The notes under the pieces: model-generated
The model's database searches: none
What the model was told of the DNA's origin: nothing
The model's input: only the letters and a program-made list of their open reading frames with translations
Part shown: one piece after another, positions 26,915 to 37,004 of the stretch
How the letters are laid out: each line of letters begins with the position of its first letter
Numbering within the stretch: position 1 is the first letter of the stretch
Source: G963677325 sp963810555
Lineage (GTDB): Bacteria; Bacteroidota; Bacteroidia; Bacteroidales; Prolixibacteraceae
Assembly: GCA_963810555.1 (NCBI GenBank)
Contig: CAWENX010000006.1
Location: 310,001-374,000, forward strand
Direction: 5' to 3'
DNA: 64,000 bases
Translations under genes and position numbers: made by a program

Positions 26915-27745
26915 ATTCTGATCTAAAAATGATTTTTTAATTGCGTACCCCAGATAAGAAACACCAAGGGATTTTCCTTCTTTGAGGCAGAATTTTGATC
27001 CAAACTCCTCATATGATAATTTACCTGAAACTCTTTGATGAAGAAAATGAATTATTTTCAGAGCTGGAATATCGGGTACAATTCCTTTGTTTTCAACCAT
27101 TTCAAGGTTATTTTGCATTAACAGTGTCTTTAATTCCACAGGTTTGATAAACATTTTCCAAAGATGAAAATTCTCAGGAAAGATGGCCCAATGTTTCCAT
27201 TTCTGCAATATCTTTATTACGACCAGATTGCTGATAATTGTCCGGTTAATTGTATCGTAAATAAATATTCCATCTGGTTTCAGTACTCTTGATATTTCAC
27301 TGATCACACCGGCTAAATTCTGAACATGTTCGAGAACATCACAACAAAAAACAATATCAAAGTATTGATCCTCAAATGGTAGATTTTCTCCTGAAGCAAC
27401 CCTGTAATTTATCAGGAGATGATTTTCTTTTGAATGTTTGATGGCACAGTTTACAGATTTTTGGGATGGATCAATTCCTGTAATTTCAATTCCTAATCCG
27501 GCAATTTCTTCACATAAAATACCACCTCCGCATCCTATCTCCAGAGCTGGTTTATCTTTAAATCCCAACGGAAATTTTTCATTCAATTTTTTTTGAATAT
27601 AACTGATGCGAACCGGATTAAGCAATACTTTTATTAAATGAAGCATGGTATTAGCTTCCCACCATAAGTCTTCATCAGAATCGTATAATTTATTGTTTAT
27701 CTGATTGTAAATTTTCGGTGAGATAGTCTTAATTCGATTATGCAT
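26906..27745 (-). CDS. SAM-dependent methyltransferase, UbiG/class I type
   Basis: 279 residues from the ATG at 27745, which overlaps the stop of the upstream gene by the bases ATGCATAA, a translational-coupling arrangement; longer starts lie inside that gene. Rossmann motif I L-E-I-G-C-G-G-G near residue 70, acidic G-I-D-P-S, motif post-II F-C-C-D-V-L-E-H-V and R-V-L-K-P-D-G identify the class I fold. The region before motif I (D-L-W-W-E-A-N-T-M-L-H) resembles UbiG. The natural substrate is unknown; its operon partners suggest an aromatic or lipid-type product. Intact. Confidence 0.78.
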   Translation of the reverse strand: MHNRIKTISPKIYNQINNKLYDSDEDLWWEANTMLHLIKVLLNPVRISYIQKKLNEKFPLGFKDKPALEIGCGGGILCEEIAGLGIEITGIDPSQKSVNCAIKHSKENHLLINYRVASGENLPFEDQYFDIVFCCDVLEHVQNLAGVISEISRVLKPDGIFIYDTINRTIISNLVVIKILQKWKHWAIFPENFHLWKMFIKPVELKTLLMQNNLEMVENKGIVPDIPALKIIHFLHQRVSGKLSYEEFGSKFCLKEGKSLGVSYLGYAIKKSFLDQNKN

Positions 27746-28952
27746 TTTTATCAGTAAATAAAAGTTGAATATCTGTTTTGTCATTAAATATCGATTCCCC
27801 CCATTCAACCTTGATAGCATAATCAATACATCTCTTGAATATCTCATAAGTAAATTCGGGTGGGAATAAATCACCTGTTACATTTTCAGTATTTGTACTT
27901 TCAAATATCCTCTCATCAGATAAATAGGGTCTGTAAGGTTCAATAAAGCGATCAAACAATTCCTCAGCTGGATTTCTGAGAATCTTCTCTTTTGGTTCAT
28001 GGTAATAAATTTCTATCCCTTTGACTTTCATTAGCTTTTCATTATAGCATACAATTTCCTCAAGTAAAGCTGGTTTAGGATTAGTTAATTGATAAATTAC
28101 TCTTGGCGCTGGATCATTGATAATTCTGTATACCGTGTTTACAAAATAATCTACAGGAATAAGGTTAATACTGCCTTTATTGGGTAAGCAAATCCGAATA
28201 GGTAAATGGAGATTTCCTTCCTTATCAAGATATATTCCCTGATTCTTCGATCTTATTCCACCATTATTACGGATATCATTGAGATAAATGTCCCTTATAA
28301 TCTGAACAGATCGAATTGGATGATATAAAGCGTTAAACCTCAGTGAACGACCGGTTCTCGAATCTCCATAAACAATTGTTGGACGAATAAAGACTAATGG
28401 AATAGAATTTATTCTGCAATATTCATTGATGATTTGTTCTGCCATTGATTTACTTTCTTCATAAACATTTGTGAACTTGGTAGCTGTTGACATTTTTTCT
28501 TTACAGACAGAGCCATTAATACCTGCGACATATGCAGTACTGATGTAATAGAAAAATTGTGCTCGTGAAGCAGTCACAAAGTCTAAAATTCCGGATAAAT
28601 TACTGACATTAAATTCAAATACCTGGTCTCGTTTCCTTTCTGAAAAACTGGTTTCTGATGCACAATGAATGATCATGTCGGTCTTTGAACACAGCGAAGA
28701 ATATCTTTGGAAAGAAAGTCCAAATAATGGTTTTTGATAATCGATTTCAAATGTTTCCAGGTTTCCGGGATAGTTGATATTCCCAAACCATTTCAGGAGC
28801 ATTAAAATTCTTTTTGTTAACGAAATTCCACCCGATGCCCGTCCAAGTGCAATAACTTTATATCCTTTGGAAAGTAATTCATTCATCAGATGACTGCCAA
28901 GAAATCCGGTCGCACCGGTCAGACTTACTACTGGCTTAACATGATCAAACAT
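27738..28952 (-). CDS. Extended SDR of the thioester/acyl-CoA reductase type
   Basis: 404 residues. NAD(P)-binding motif T-G-A-T-G-F-L-G-S-H at residues 13-22, the substrate strand M-I-I-H-C-A-S-E-T-S and catalytic Y-x3-K in V-Y-E-E-S-K-S. The spacing and the long insert after the Rossmann part (I-P-V-D-Y-F-V-N-T) match the NAD_binding_4 / male-sterility family, whose members reduce fatty acyl thioesters to alcohols or aldehydes, or act on long-chain lipid substrates. Middle gene of a three-gene minus operon. Exact substrate unknown. Confidence 0.7.
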   Translation of the reverse strand: MFDHVKPVVSLTGATGFLGSHLMNELLSKGYKVIALGRASGGISLTKRILMLLKWFGNINYPGNLETFEIDYQKPLFGLSFQRYSSLCSKTDMIIHCASETSFSERKRDQVFEFNVSNLSGILDFVTASRAQFFYYISTAYVAGINGSVCKEKMSTATKFTNVYEESKSMAEQIINEYCRINSIPLVFIRPTIVYGDSRTGRSLRFNALYHPIRSVQIIRDIYLNDIRNNGGIRSKNQGIYLDKEGNLHLPIRICLPNKGSINLIPVDYFVNTVYRIINDPAPRVIYQLTNPKPALLEEIVCYNEKLMKVKGIEIYYHEPKEKILRNPAEELFDRFIEPYRPYLSDERIFESTNTENVTGDLFPPEFTYEIFKRCIDYAIKVEWGESIFNDKTDIQLLFTDKNA

Positions 28953-28969
28953 GAAATATTTCTATTTGA

Positions 28970-30806
28970 TTATGAATAAAGTAAATTCTCTTTTCTCGAA
29001 AATCCCTGATGGAGTACGTAGTGATGTCCCTTTACTGTCCCTGTGAGGGCGGAATAATCATCAACCAACTGGTTTGCTTCCGTTGAAGCACGTTTGACAC
29101 GTGCAACTTCATCCGGATTATTATGATCGAAAAAATAGTCATATTCATACATGCATCTTTTCCCGTTATCTATAGGAGTAATGAATCCAAATTCATTTCT
29201 GATCCCATGTTTATTTGCAATGAGTGAATACTGAACAGTTATATCCCGAATAAGATTATAATCAACAGGAAGATAGGTATATACCGGCACAAATGGCTGT
29301 AAACGGCCGACCCTTGTACTAAGTATTCTGAACATATTCAGCCAGACAAGATCAGTCATATCAGGCGATGAATAGATCTTAACGAAAAATTTACGCAGAT
29401 CTGGATCAATATCTTTGGTAATCCTTTCCGGAGAAGGATCAAGCGCAGTTTCAACCAGGTCGGAAAATTGTTTCAGTTTTAGGAAGGAAAAGGGTTCTTC
29501 ATCCGAAAGTTCTTTAATTAACTTAAGCCACATGGATGAACTCAGGGAAGAAATTCCAAGGTAAAGTGCACTGAACATGCGTTGATTAATGAAAGGATAA
29601 TCCATATTCCTCAACTGCATTTATTGCAAACTTATCTCCAATCAGAACAACTAAATAGGATATCTCGAGCTTATTTAAAAAAATATCTCTTGCTTCCTCA
29701 GCCTTTTTTCGTGTTAATGTAAAAAAAGCTGAAATATATTCGATCCCGATTATCCCTATTGCCAATCCAATATGCCTTACTGCACAAATTTTACTGAATT
29801 CGAGTGCATTTTCCAGAGATTGAAACGGAACAAGAATGCCGGCTTCATCATCAGTAACTGGGTGAAGTTTAATGAGGGCAGAAGTACAAACTCCGGGAGA
29901 ATCAGAGTGGATTAAATTGCTGTAAGTATAAGGATTGGGTGAATTTTTATCATTTAGATTGAAAATGGAACCGTCATTGCCAACGAATTCAGCATTTACA
30001 AAATTATCGGCATTTATTCCGTAACTGGTAGAAAATGTAGACATTACACCCGATCCCATGATATTTGAGCAGATCAGTGCGGCAGGTTCTGCTGCATTGA
30101 TGCGATATCCTCTTTTAATTGCCTGATTCTGAAGATCGAATGCAGAAACACCAGCCCCTGCTTTTACGACCCAGTTCTTCTCATCAAATTCAACGGTTTT
30201 CATTCTGTTTATATCAATAATCACACCTTCGCTGACCGCAAATCCCAAAAGATTGGTACCATTTCCGCGAACAGTGAAAATGAGGTTGTATTTATTGAAA
30301 AGTTTTACCAGGGAAGAAACCTGCTCTTTTGTTTCAGGCATTACCACATAATCTGGCATTTTAGGTTTAGATATCGGACTTAAATCATGCGAATAAGTAT
30401 ATCGAATGCCAGGATCATTGGATGCCCAATAATCACCTACAATCTCTTTTATTTCATTCAGAATGGGATCATCTTCAGTCTGAACAACCGATTTGCCACT
30501 TTTCAGATATTCTGCGATATAATCCTTTAATGTCTTCATGACTTTAACCGGCCGTAATTCAGTGACGAAATAACACTGATAATCACATTTCCCGCAAAGG
30601 TTACATGTGTCTGCAATCTCAATACATTTTTCGGTTACCGGAATTTTATCCTGTGCCAGTGCTTCATAAAGCATCATTCTCCCTTGCGGATAAAAGCTCA
30701 CATAATGTTTTTCCAGACCAGAATCACATACCCCGCTGCCAAGAAAATCGATCTTGCACATGGCATAGTGACGGCAGTTTTTTGCAATTTGTAATGACTC
30801 TTCCAT
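28970..30806 (-). CDS. FAD-linked oxidoreductase with N-terminal Cys cluster; one frameshift
   Basis: About 612 codons after bridging one extra base near 29605. N-terminus: C-R-H-Y-A-M-C plus C-N-L-C-G-K-C-D-Y-Q-C (around residue 68), a CxxCxxC-x3-C pattern that could hold an Fe-S cluster. Residues about 155-320 are a VAO-type FAD-binding domain: M-P-E-T-K-E-Q-V-S-S-L-V, F-T-V-R-G-N-G-T-N-L-L-G and A-G-A-G-V-S-A-F-D. The C-terminal half is the substrate cap with several Tyr residues. The family includes D-lactate, glycolate and alkylglycerone-phosphate-synthase-like enzymes; substrate unknown. It lies 17 bases upstream of the acyl reductase-like gene. Confidence 0.72.
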
Positions 30807-31477
30807 TTTCAGATCCTTGATTTAACTTTATTCTATCTTAATTTAATCTTAAATATTGAAAAAACCTGTCACTTAAAATCAAAAAAAATCGAAATCTTTC
30901 ATCCTTAAATCTCTTAATCTTAGAAATCCGAATTCAGATAATAAATTATCGATTTTCAATTACCGGAGGATTCTAATACAATTTAAACAATAAAGGAAAT
31001 AATAACAACGCTTTGAATTATTTTATCCTTCGTCAGCTTTTATCCTTTGCCGTCACATTTATGTGACGGAGGTGTCCAAAAAGTCAGCATAAATTAACTG
31101 GACTGTCCGATCCGCCCATCAAACCTGATGTATTTTGGGAACCTGTCAGGCTTAAAAAATGTCAGATTTAATAAGAAGATATTTAAAGAATGTATTTAAC
31201 AATATCTTCAAAATTCTATCGCCCTGTTTCCTCCGTATTAAGTCCGTATTAAGTCCGTATTTCCCTATTGTACTATTTTAATCATAATATAGAAATAAGT
31301 AAACAAGAATTTCAGTCCCGAAACTTCGGAATTTTAATGTCGGATTTGTGATTTTTGGAAGATTAATCAGGATATAAAATAAACATCCAATATTCCCCCA
31401 AAAATTATTGCGAGCGTGGCTAAATAAATGTATATTTGAATGAAACAATCTTATTGATTTCATAAATCCTCGAAGTA
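30807..31477. other. Spacer (671 bp) between divergent genes
   Basis: AT-rich, no credible gene. It contains locus B of the 11-bp repeats (31232-31264) and a TCCCGAAACTTCGGA hairpin around 31316-31330. Confidence 0.45.
31232..31264. repeat. 11-bp-period tandem repeat, locus B (3 units)
   Basis: TCCGTATTAAG twice, then TCCGTATTTCC, without gaps. On the other strand the unit reads CTTAATACGGA, matching the AATACGGA end of a unit in locus A. Confidence 0.65.
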
Positions 31478-31906
31478 ATGATTGACACAGCCCACATTCA
31501 CCCTATGATCGTCCATTTTCCGATCGCGATCATCATTACAGGTTTTATTTTTGATACTCTTTATTATTTTTACAGGTCTCAAAGCTGGTTACCCAAGGCG
31601 GGTTTTTGGCTCATGATGTTTGGAACGGTAGCAGCGTGTGCAACTTATCTTACTGGGGTGCTTTTTACGTCCGAACCTACCGAAGGTAAGGTGGTGCATA
31701 TTTATATACTTCATAAAACAGGTTGTTACATAACAGTATTGATAATGCTCCTGCTTTCAATACTCCGGACCCGAAGGGCAGTTAAGCAGAAGGAATTACG
31801 TTTAAACGGCTTCTTGTATGGTTTGTATGCCGCCGGTACCGCTGCGGTGAGTTTTACAGGATATATGGGCGGAACCATGGTATACAGTTACTTTCTTGGT
31901 ATTTAA
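31478..31906 (+). CDS. DUF2231 four-helix membrane protein
   Basis: 142 residues with four hydrophobic helices (about 13-32, 43-62, 77-95 and 112-133). The start M-I-D-T-A-H-I-H-P-M-I-V-H-F-P-I contains the HPxxVHFP signature of DUF2231, and a further His (L-H-K-T-G) sits in the loop before helix 3. Members are thought to hold heme or to act in small electron-transfer complexes of the inner membrane. It is 39 bases upstream of an exported rubrerythrin gene, which fits a redox pairing. Intact. Confidence 0.75.
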   Translation: MIDTAHIHPMIVHFPIAIIITGFIFDTLYYFYRSQSWLPKAGFWLMMFGTVAACATYLTGVLFTSEPTEGKVVHIYILHKTGCYITVLIMLLLSILRTRRAVKQKELRLNGFLYGLYAAGTAAVSFTGYMGGTMVYSYFLGI

Positions 31907-31945
31907 TAAAACAAAGAAATAAAATAATTTAAAAATTAATGTAAT

Positions 31946-32578
31946 ATGAAATCTGACAGAAGGAATTTTATTAAAATGGCTGGTCTTGCAAGTACAGGAT
32001 TTATTGTGGGATGCGCGGCCAGAAAACCGGTAAAGACATTAGCGGATATGAAAATTGCCTATATTCGTGAAGCTACAACACAAGATAAATACAATATGTT
32101 TTCAAAAAAAGCAAAGGAAGATGATTTTAAAAAAGTATCTTTAATGTTTTCTGCTATTGCTTATGCTGAAGGCATACATGCCGCCAATCACAAAAGAGTA
32201 CTTGATGAACTTAAAGGCAATTATCCGGCACAACCTGTCGGTAATTTTGAAGTAAGGTCTACTCTCGAAAATCTTGAAGACGGGTATAAAAGTGAAACTT
32301 ATGAATACGATACCATGTATCCTGCATTTATAGCAGAAGCAAAAACCGAAAATGTTCCTGATGCGGTTGATACATTTACCTGGGCACGTCAGGTGGAGAA
32401 ACAACACCAGGGCTATTACTTTGTTGCTATTACAGCGATGGGAACTAAAAGTGAACTTACTTTACCGGACGCCTGGTTTGTATGTCCAAAATGCGGCGGG
32501 ACATATGCAGAAGCTGATGTGAAAGCAACATGTTACTTTGACCCGACACCCAGATCAAAATTCATCGAATTCAAGTAA
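31946..32578 (+). CDS. Exported rubrerythrin paralogue 1 (Tat-type lipoprotein)
   Basis: 210 residues. N-terminus D-R-R-N-F-I-K with a hydrophobic stretch and lipobox V-G-C (Cys23) suggests Tat export and lipid anchoring. The diiron four-helix part shows A-Y-I-R-E-A-T, F-S-A-I-A-Y-A-E-G-I-H-A-A-N-H and W-A-R-Q-V-E-K-Q-H-Q-G-Y-Y. The C-terminal rubredoxin-like knuckle has C-P-K-C-G but the second knuckle is C-Y-F-D, so one iron-binding Cys is missing. Rubrerythrins reduce peroxide in anaerobes; a periplasmic lipoprotein form is unusual. First of three paralogues. Intact. Confidence 0.8.
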   Translation: MKSDRRNFIKMAGLASTGFIVGCAARKPVKTLADMKIAYIREATTQDKYNMFSKKAKEDDFKKVSLMFSAIAYAEGIHAANHKRVLDELKGNYPAQPVGNFEVRSTLENLEDGYKSETYEYDTMYPAFIAEAKTENVPDAVDTFTWARQVEKQHQGYYFVAITAMGTKSELTLPDAWFVCPKCGGTYAEADVKATCYFDPTPRSKFIEFK

Positions 32579-32707
32579 TTTTGGTTATTTCATATTGTTA
32601 AAAATAATTTCTATCTTAAAAGAAGTGAGTGATTAGCTGCTTCTCTTTTTTTAAATCAGGCAATTATTTTGTAATCTTTAAAAAAATGTTTACAAGAAAC
32701 AATATAC

Positions 32708-32736
32708 TTGGATATTGCTTAATAATTATATATTTG
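32708..32736 (+). promoter_or_regulatory. Candidate promoter of rubrerythrin paralogue 2
   Basis: TATATTTG at 32729-32736 fits TAnnTTTG; a TTG at 32708-32710 lies 18 bases upstream. The gene starts at 32790, so the second paralogue can be expressed independently of the first. Confidence 0.45.
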
Positions 32737-32789
32737 CATAATTGTCAATTTAAACTAAAATCAAATAAAAATTAAAATCCTGTAGTCGT

Positions 32790-33428
32790 ATGAAATCGAA
32801 TCGAAGAAATTTTTTTAAAGCCGCCGGTCTTGGTCTTGCAGGCAGCGGATTATTGGTAGGTTGTGCTCCAAGAAAACCCGAGAAATCTATTTCAAATATG
32901 ACGGTGGCTTATATTCGTGAGGCAACTGTTGAACAAAAGTATACTGAATATGCAGATAAAGCCAAAGAAGATAATTTCCCCAAAGTTGGATTGATGTTTT
33001 CTGCTATTTCAAAGGCCGAGGGAATACATGCCGCCAATCACAAGAGAGTACTTGAAAAACTTAAAGGACCATATGTTGGATTCCCGGAAAGCAAGTATGC
33101 AGTTTTTTCAACACTTGAAAATCTTCAGGATGGACTGGAAACTGAAAAGTACGAAATAGAAAAGATGTATCCCGCTTTTATAGATCAGGCGAAATTGGAG
33201 GGTTCAGATGAGGCAGTTGAATCCTTTACCTGGGCATATAAGGTCGAAATTCAGCATATGGGATATTATAGCGTGGCTCTTACCACAATGGGTACCGGAA
33301 GCGAATTGAACATGCCGGAGAAATGGTATGTTTGTCCGTCATGCGGAGGAACTTATGCTGTCGCAGATGTTAAAAATAAGTGTTATTTTGATGATGTGCC
33401 AAAAGAAAAATTCCTGGTATTCGAATAA
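32790..33428 (+). CDS. Exported rubrerythrin paralogue 2 (Tat-type lipoprotein)
   Basis: 212 residues, clearly a duplicate of the preceding gene: N-R-R-N-F-F-K, lipobox V-G-C, A-Y-I-R-E-A-T, A-E-G-I-H-A-A-N-H-K-R-V-L and E-K-M-Y-P-A-F-I. The knuckle C-P-S-C-G-G-T-Y is kept, and as in paralogue 1 the second knuckle is C-Y-F-D with one Cys absent. A strong hairpin terminator follows at 33482. It likely has the same place and role as paralogue 1, with separate transcription. Intact. Confidence 0.8.
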   Translation: MKSNRRNFFKAAGLGLAGSGLLVGCAPRKPEKSISNMTVAYIREATVEQKYTEYADKAKEDNFPKVGLMFSAISKAEGIHAANHKRVLEKLKGPYVGFPESKYAVFSTLENLQDGLETEKYEIEKMYPAFIDQAKLEGSDEAVESFTWAYKVEIQHMGYYSVALTTMGTGSELNMPEKWYVCPSCGGTYAVADVKNKCYFDDVPKEKFLVFE

Positions 33429-33481
33429 CAGATTCAGAACAATCAGATAACTATCGAGATTTCTCAGGAATTAATTATAAT

Positions 33482-33516
33482 AAAAAGAAGGACAAATTTG
33501 TCCCTTCTTTTTTTAC
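33482..33516 (+). terminator. Terminator after rubrerythrin paralogue 2
   Basis: GAAGGACAAA pairs with TTTGTCCCTTC (one bulged C) with essentially no loop beyond the centre, followed by a run of seven or more T. A classic intrinsic terminator. Confidence 0.75.
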
Positions 33517-33668
33517 TGGATTGTTATAATTCTGTTATTAATTTTTAATTAAAGTTTTATCATAAAAGTAATTTATTGACACGTATTACGGATTGTCGTA
33601 TATTTACAATAACATGCTGAGCTTAAATATTCATTTATTCAATTTACAATTTATAATGCTTTATGTCT

Positions 33669-34305
33669 ATGAAATCATACTTTAGGAATTATGTCAAATT
33701 AGCTCTTATCGCCGGAGCGATTATTATAGTAATCAGCGGGTGTACAAAAAAAGACCTGATAAAACTATTGCAAATTTAAAAGCGGCTTATATCGAAGAAA
33801 TCTCCCAGATTGACAGGTACAACAAGTACGCTTTAAAGGCTGCAGATGAAAAATATGATAAGATTGCCCTGATGTTTACGGCATTGGCAAAATCTGAAGC
33901 TTATACAGGCTAAAAATTTTAAACAAGTCCTTGATAGTTTGGGCGTGACTTTTGAAGCTCCCACTGTTAACAGTGAGGCGAATTCAACATTTGAGAACCT
34001 TCTTGACTCCTATAAATCAGAAACATATGATATCCAGGTCTCATATCCGCAATTTATTGAAGATGCGGAAGATGAAAATGTTCCTAATGCTGTGCAGGTT
34101 TTCAAATGGTCAATGAATGGCGATTCTGAACATATGGGTTACTATTATGTTGCTCTCACTGCTTACGGGACAAAAGATCAGGAAACCTTGCCGGCAGCAT
34201 GGTATGTTTGTCCCAGATGTGCTGCCAACCTATGCTGAAGCGGATGTGAAAGATCCCTGTCCTATCTGTGGGACTCCCGAAAGCAAGTTTTTCGAGTTCA
34301 AATAA
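33669..34305 (+). pseudogene. Exported rubrerythrin paralogue 3, three frameshifts
   Basis: About 212 codons once three indels are bridged: a missing A in an A7 run near 33750, an extra T near 33903 and an extra A near 34229. The N-terminus has no twin arginine but a lipobox I-S-G-C. The diiron part is recognisable (A-A-Y-I-E-E-I-S, L-M-F-T-A-L-A-K-S-E-A, W-S-M-N-G-D-S-E-H-M-G-Y-Y). Unlike the two neighbours it keeps both rubredoxin knuckles, C-P-R-C and C-P-I-C-G. This is therefore the copy with a complete iron site, and the one whose reading frame is broken. Start chosen to align with the paralogues. Confidence 0.65.
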
Positions 34306-34426
34306 TTCTTTACCCTGATCGTGAATATTTTTATTTTTATGTGATACTGACTAATTTTATCAGGAGAAAAAGTATAAAATTAGGCTGTCCCACATGTGCG
34401 GGATCAGCTAACAGTCTAAATGACCA

Positions 34427-35588
34427 ATGAACTCAAGGGAAAGAATCTTAACTACTTTAAATCACAGAGAACCTGACCTTGTACCATTTGACCTTGCCGG
34501 AACAACCTGGACAGGAATCGCAGACAAAGCCTATAAGAATTTACTCGGATTTATGGGGAAAAAACGCCGGCAGATGGATTGCAATGGTCTGATGTAATTC
34601 AGCAAATAGTCATTCCCTCAGACGAAATTCTTAAAACATTCAAAGTAGATACAAGGGGGCTGTTTCCCCTTACAAGCAGTAACTGGGATGTTTACAACAA
34701 ATTAATAGATGCAGGTGATAACTGGGAGTATCCTGATGAATGGGGATTCACCCTGCATTTCCCAAAACACGACGGTAACTGGTTTTCTTATGTCAGGTAT
34801 CCTATGGAAAACATCATTCCCGATATAAATGCAATAAGTTCCTATCCCTGGCCATTTGCTTCAGACAAAAGACGAATCGAAGGATTAAGGGAATTAGCGC
34901 TTCAATATAAGAAACAGGACAAAATTGTGATATTAAAGGGTCTCTGTGCCGGCATATTCGAGATGCACCAGAGATGCCGGGGAATGCAAAATGCTCTTCT
35001 CGATTCTTTCCTTTATCCCGAATTTTCAGATCGGTTGATAGGTAAAATTGCTGATCTGAAAATCGAATTCTGGGAAATGGCTCTTGCCGAACTGGCTGAT
35101 GTTGTGGACATCATCGCCGAAGGGGATGACTATGGAACCCAGGAATCCCAGTTGATTGATCCTGAACATTTCAGACAATACTATAAACCACATATTGCCC
35201 GGATTATAAAGGCAATAAAAAAAGTGCCCCAAATGCAAAAGTCATGTTCCACTCATGCGGCAACGTACGGCCGGAAATACCTGATTTTATTGAGATGGGA
35301 ATTGATATACTTAATCCGGTGCATATTAATGCCACTGGAATGGAACCCTGTCAACTAAAGAAAGATTTCGGAAAGGATATTGTATTCTGGGGAGGCGGAG
35401 TGGATACACAAAAAATTCTTCCCTCAGGAACTGTAACCGAAGTGGCCGATAACGTAAAAAGGAATATCGATGCACTTGCGCCGGAAGGGGGTTTTGTCTT
35501 TGCAACTGTTCATAACATACAATCCGATGTTCCCCCGCAAAATATTCTGGCCATGCTGGAGGCCTTAAATAAATATGCAAAATATTGA
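34427..35588 (+). CDS. UroD-family (MtaA/cobalamin-methyltransferase-like) protein, two frameshifts
   Basis: About 387 codons after restoring one A at each of two A-runs (near 34562 and 35222). The start M-N-S-R-E-R-I-L-T-T-L-N-H-R-E-P-D is the typical opening of uroporphyrinogen-decarboxylase-like proteins. The second half has I-A-E-G-D-D-Y-G-T-Q, then M-F-H-S-C-G-N-V with the zinc-type Cys, I-L-N-P-V-H and the closing V-H-N-I-Q-S-D-V-P-P-Q-N-I-L. This subgroup usually moves methyl groups between methoxylated compounds or corrinoids rather than making heme. No corrinoid protein is adjacent. Substrate unknown. Confidence 0.72.
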
Positions 35589-35729
35589 AAACAATTATAC
35601 TTTCAGGCTGTTAGTCTATTAGGTAAAAAGACATTAAAACTCCTTTTCATACCAGTCTTATAACCGGATAAACTAATTCGTGCAATTAGTCTGAAATTTG
35701 TGTAATTCGTTATAATGTAATTCGTAAAT

Positions 35730-36935
35730 ATGAAGAATGTATTCAGGCTGAACGTTGATCAGTTAAAAGAAATAGCTCTTGATCTTGAAAAGAAGATCGA
35801 AGAAGGTCTGATGAAAGACGGAGCTGAAATAAAGGGTATTCCAACCTATATTCACCCTTCAACAGGCGGGGTTGAGGGACAGGCTGTCGTCCTTGATTTC
35901 GGAGGAACAAATTATAGGGCGGCCGTTGTGAAATTTGCCAACGGGAAATCTGAAATATCTCCTGAAAATCCTGATTCAAAGGATCTTTCAGTGATGAAGA
36001 CAAAAGGCTTCACTCAGGATGATCTCTTGTCAAAACAGGCAGCTTTTGTCAATGAAATTGAATTACCTGAAAAAGCTCCCATTGGTTATTGTTTTTCTTA
36101 TCCGGGACGATGCCTTCCCGATGGGGATGCAGAGCTGATCAACTGGACGAAAGGAGTGGAAATTACCGAAATGGTTGGCAAACCTGTCGGGAAACCTTTG
36201 CTGGAATGGCTGAATAAAACCGGAAAAGCAACTTTTACAGGCATTAAGGTGATCAATGATACAGTGGCAAGCCTGTTCGCCGGCCTTACAGATACCGGAT
36301 TCGACGCTTATATTGGATTGATCGTCGGAACGGGTACAAATATGGCAGCATTTATTAACTCAACAAAAATTCCCAAGATTAGTCCTGAGCTTGACTGGCA
36401 CGGACTGACTCCTGTAAATCTCGAAAATGGCAATTATTATCCTCCTCACCTGACTAAATATGACAATCTTGTCGATAAAAAGTCGGATATTCCAGGCGCC
36501 CAGAGGTTCGAAAAAGCCGTTTCAGGAATGTATCTGGGACAGGTATTCAGGGAGATGTTCCTCAGGGACGGTTTTGATAAGAATTTCGATGCAAAGGGTT
36601 TAACCGACATCATTAACCATCCGAATAAATACAGAAAAAGGCATGTCAAAGCCGCCCGAAGGATTTACAAACGTTCTGCAAATCTGGTGGCCGCTTCACT
36701 TGCAGGGCTCATCGACCTTTTGATTTCTCACGATAATTCCGTTAACAGTGTAAAGATCACCGCTGAAGGAAGTCTCTTCTGGAGCAGGGTCAACAATTTC
36801 CGCAATTACAACAAAACGGTAAAACGGACACTGGACCGTCTTCTCTGTGAAATGGGCCACAAAACGATGAAAATAGATATTGCCCATATCGAAAATGCCA
36901 ATCTGATCGGATCTGGAATTGCCGCGCTTTCATAA
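35730..36935 (+). CDS. Hexokinase, eukaryotic-type family
   Basis: 401 residues. Phosphate-1 loop L-D-F-G-G-T-N-Y-R-A-A at residues 55-65, sugar-binding S-Y-P-G-R and I-N-W-T-K-G near 123-142, catalytic Asp177 in V-I-N-D-T-V-A-S, phosphate-2 G-T-G-T-N near 200 and E-G-S-L-F-W with the adenosine G-S-G-I-A-A near the end. This is the hexokinase type first known from eukaryotes and common in Bacteroidota; it phosphorylates glucose and related hexoses. A single copy of the two-lobed fold, about half of animal hexokinase I. Monocistronic and intact. Confidence 0.88.
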   Translation: MKNVFRLNVDQLKEIALDLEKKIEEGLMKDGAEIKGIPTYIHPSTGGVEGQAVVLDFGGTNYRAAVVKFANGKSEISPENPDSKDLSVMKTKGFTQDDLLSKQAAFVNEIELPEKAPIGYCFSYPGRCLPDGDAELINWTKGVEITEMVGKPVGKPLLEWLNKTGKATFTGIKVINDTVASLFAGLTDTGFDAYIGLIVGTGTNMAAFINSTKIPKISPELDWHGLTPVNLENGNYYPPHLTKYDNLVDKKSDIPGAQRFEKAVSGMYLGQVFREMFLRDGFDKNFDAKGLTDIINHPNKYRKRHVKAARRIYKRSANLVAASLAGLIDLLISHDNSVNSVKITAEGSLFWSRVNNFRNYNKTVKRTLDRLLCEMGHKTMKIDIAHIENANLIGSGIAALS

Positions 36936-36982
36936 AATTATAATTAACTGCATTTGAAACAGAAAGCACCTCCAATCCTGTA

Positions 36983-37004
36983 GAGATGCGACGTGCCGCG
37001 TCTC
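36983..37004. repeat. GAGACGCG-type palindrome, degenerate copy
   Basis: GAGATGCGACG/TGCCGCGTCTC; the arms pair at most positions, with G-T wobbles. Same outer sequence as the copies near 57.15, 57.44 and 57.50 kb. Confidence 0.55.

Noticed and set aside
31278..31463. Minus-strand reading frame of 61 codons
   Set aside because: Sits in AT-rich repeat-bearing spacer; composition alone produces it.
35730..36935. Hexokinase as a eukaryotic contaminant
   Set aside because: No introns, bacterial spacing, flanked by typical Bacteroidota genes; this family is common in the phylum.
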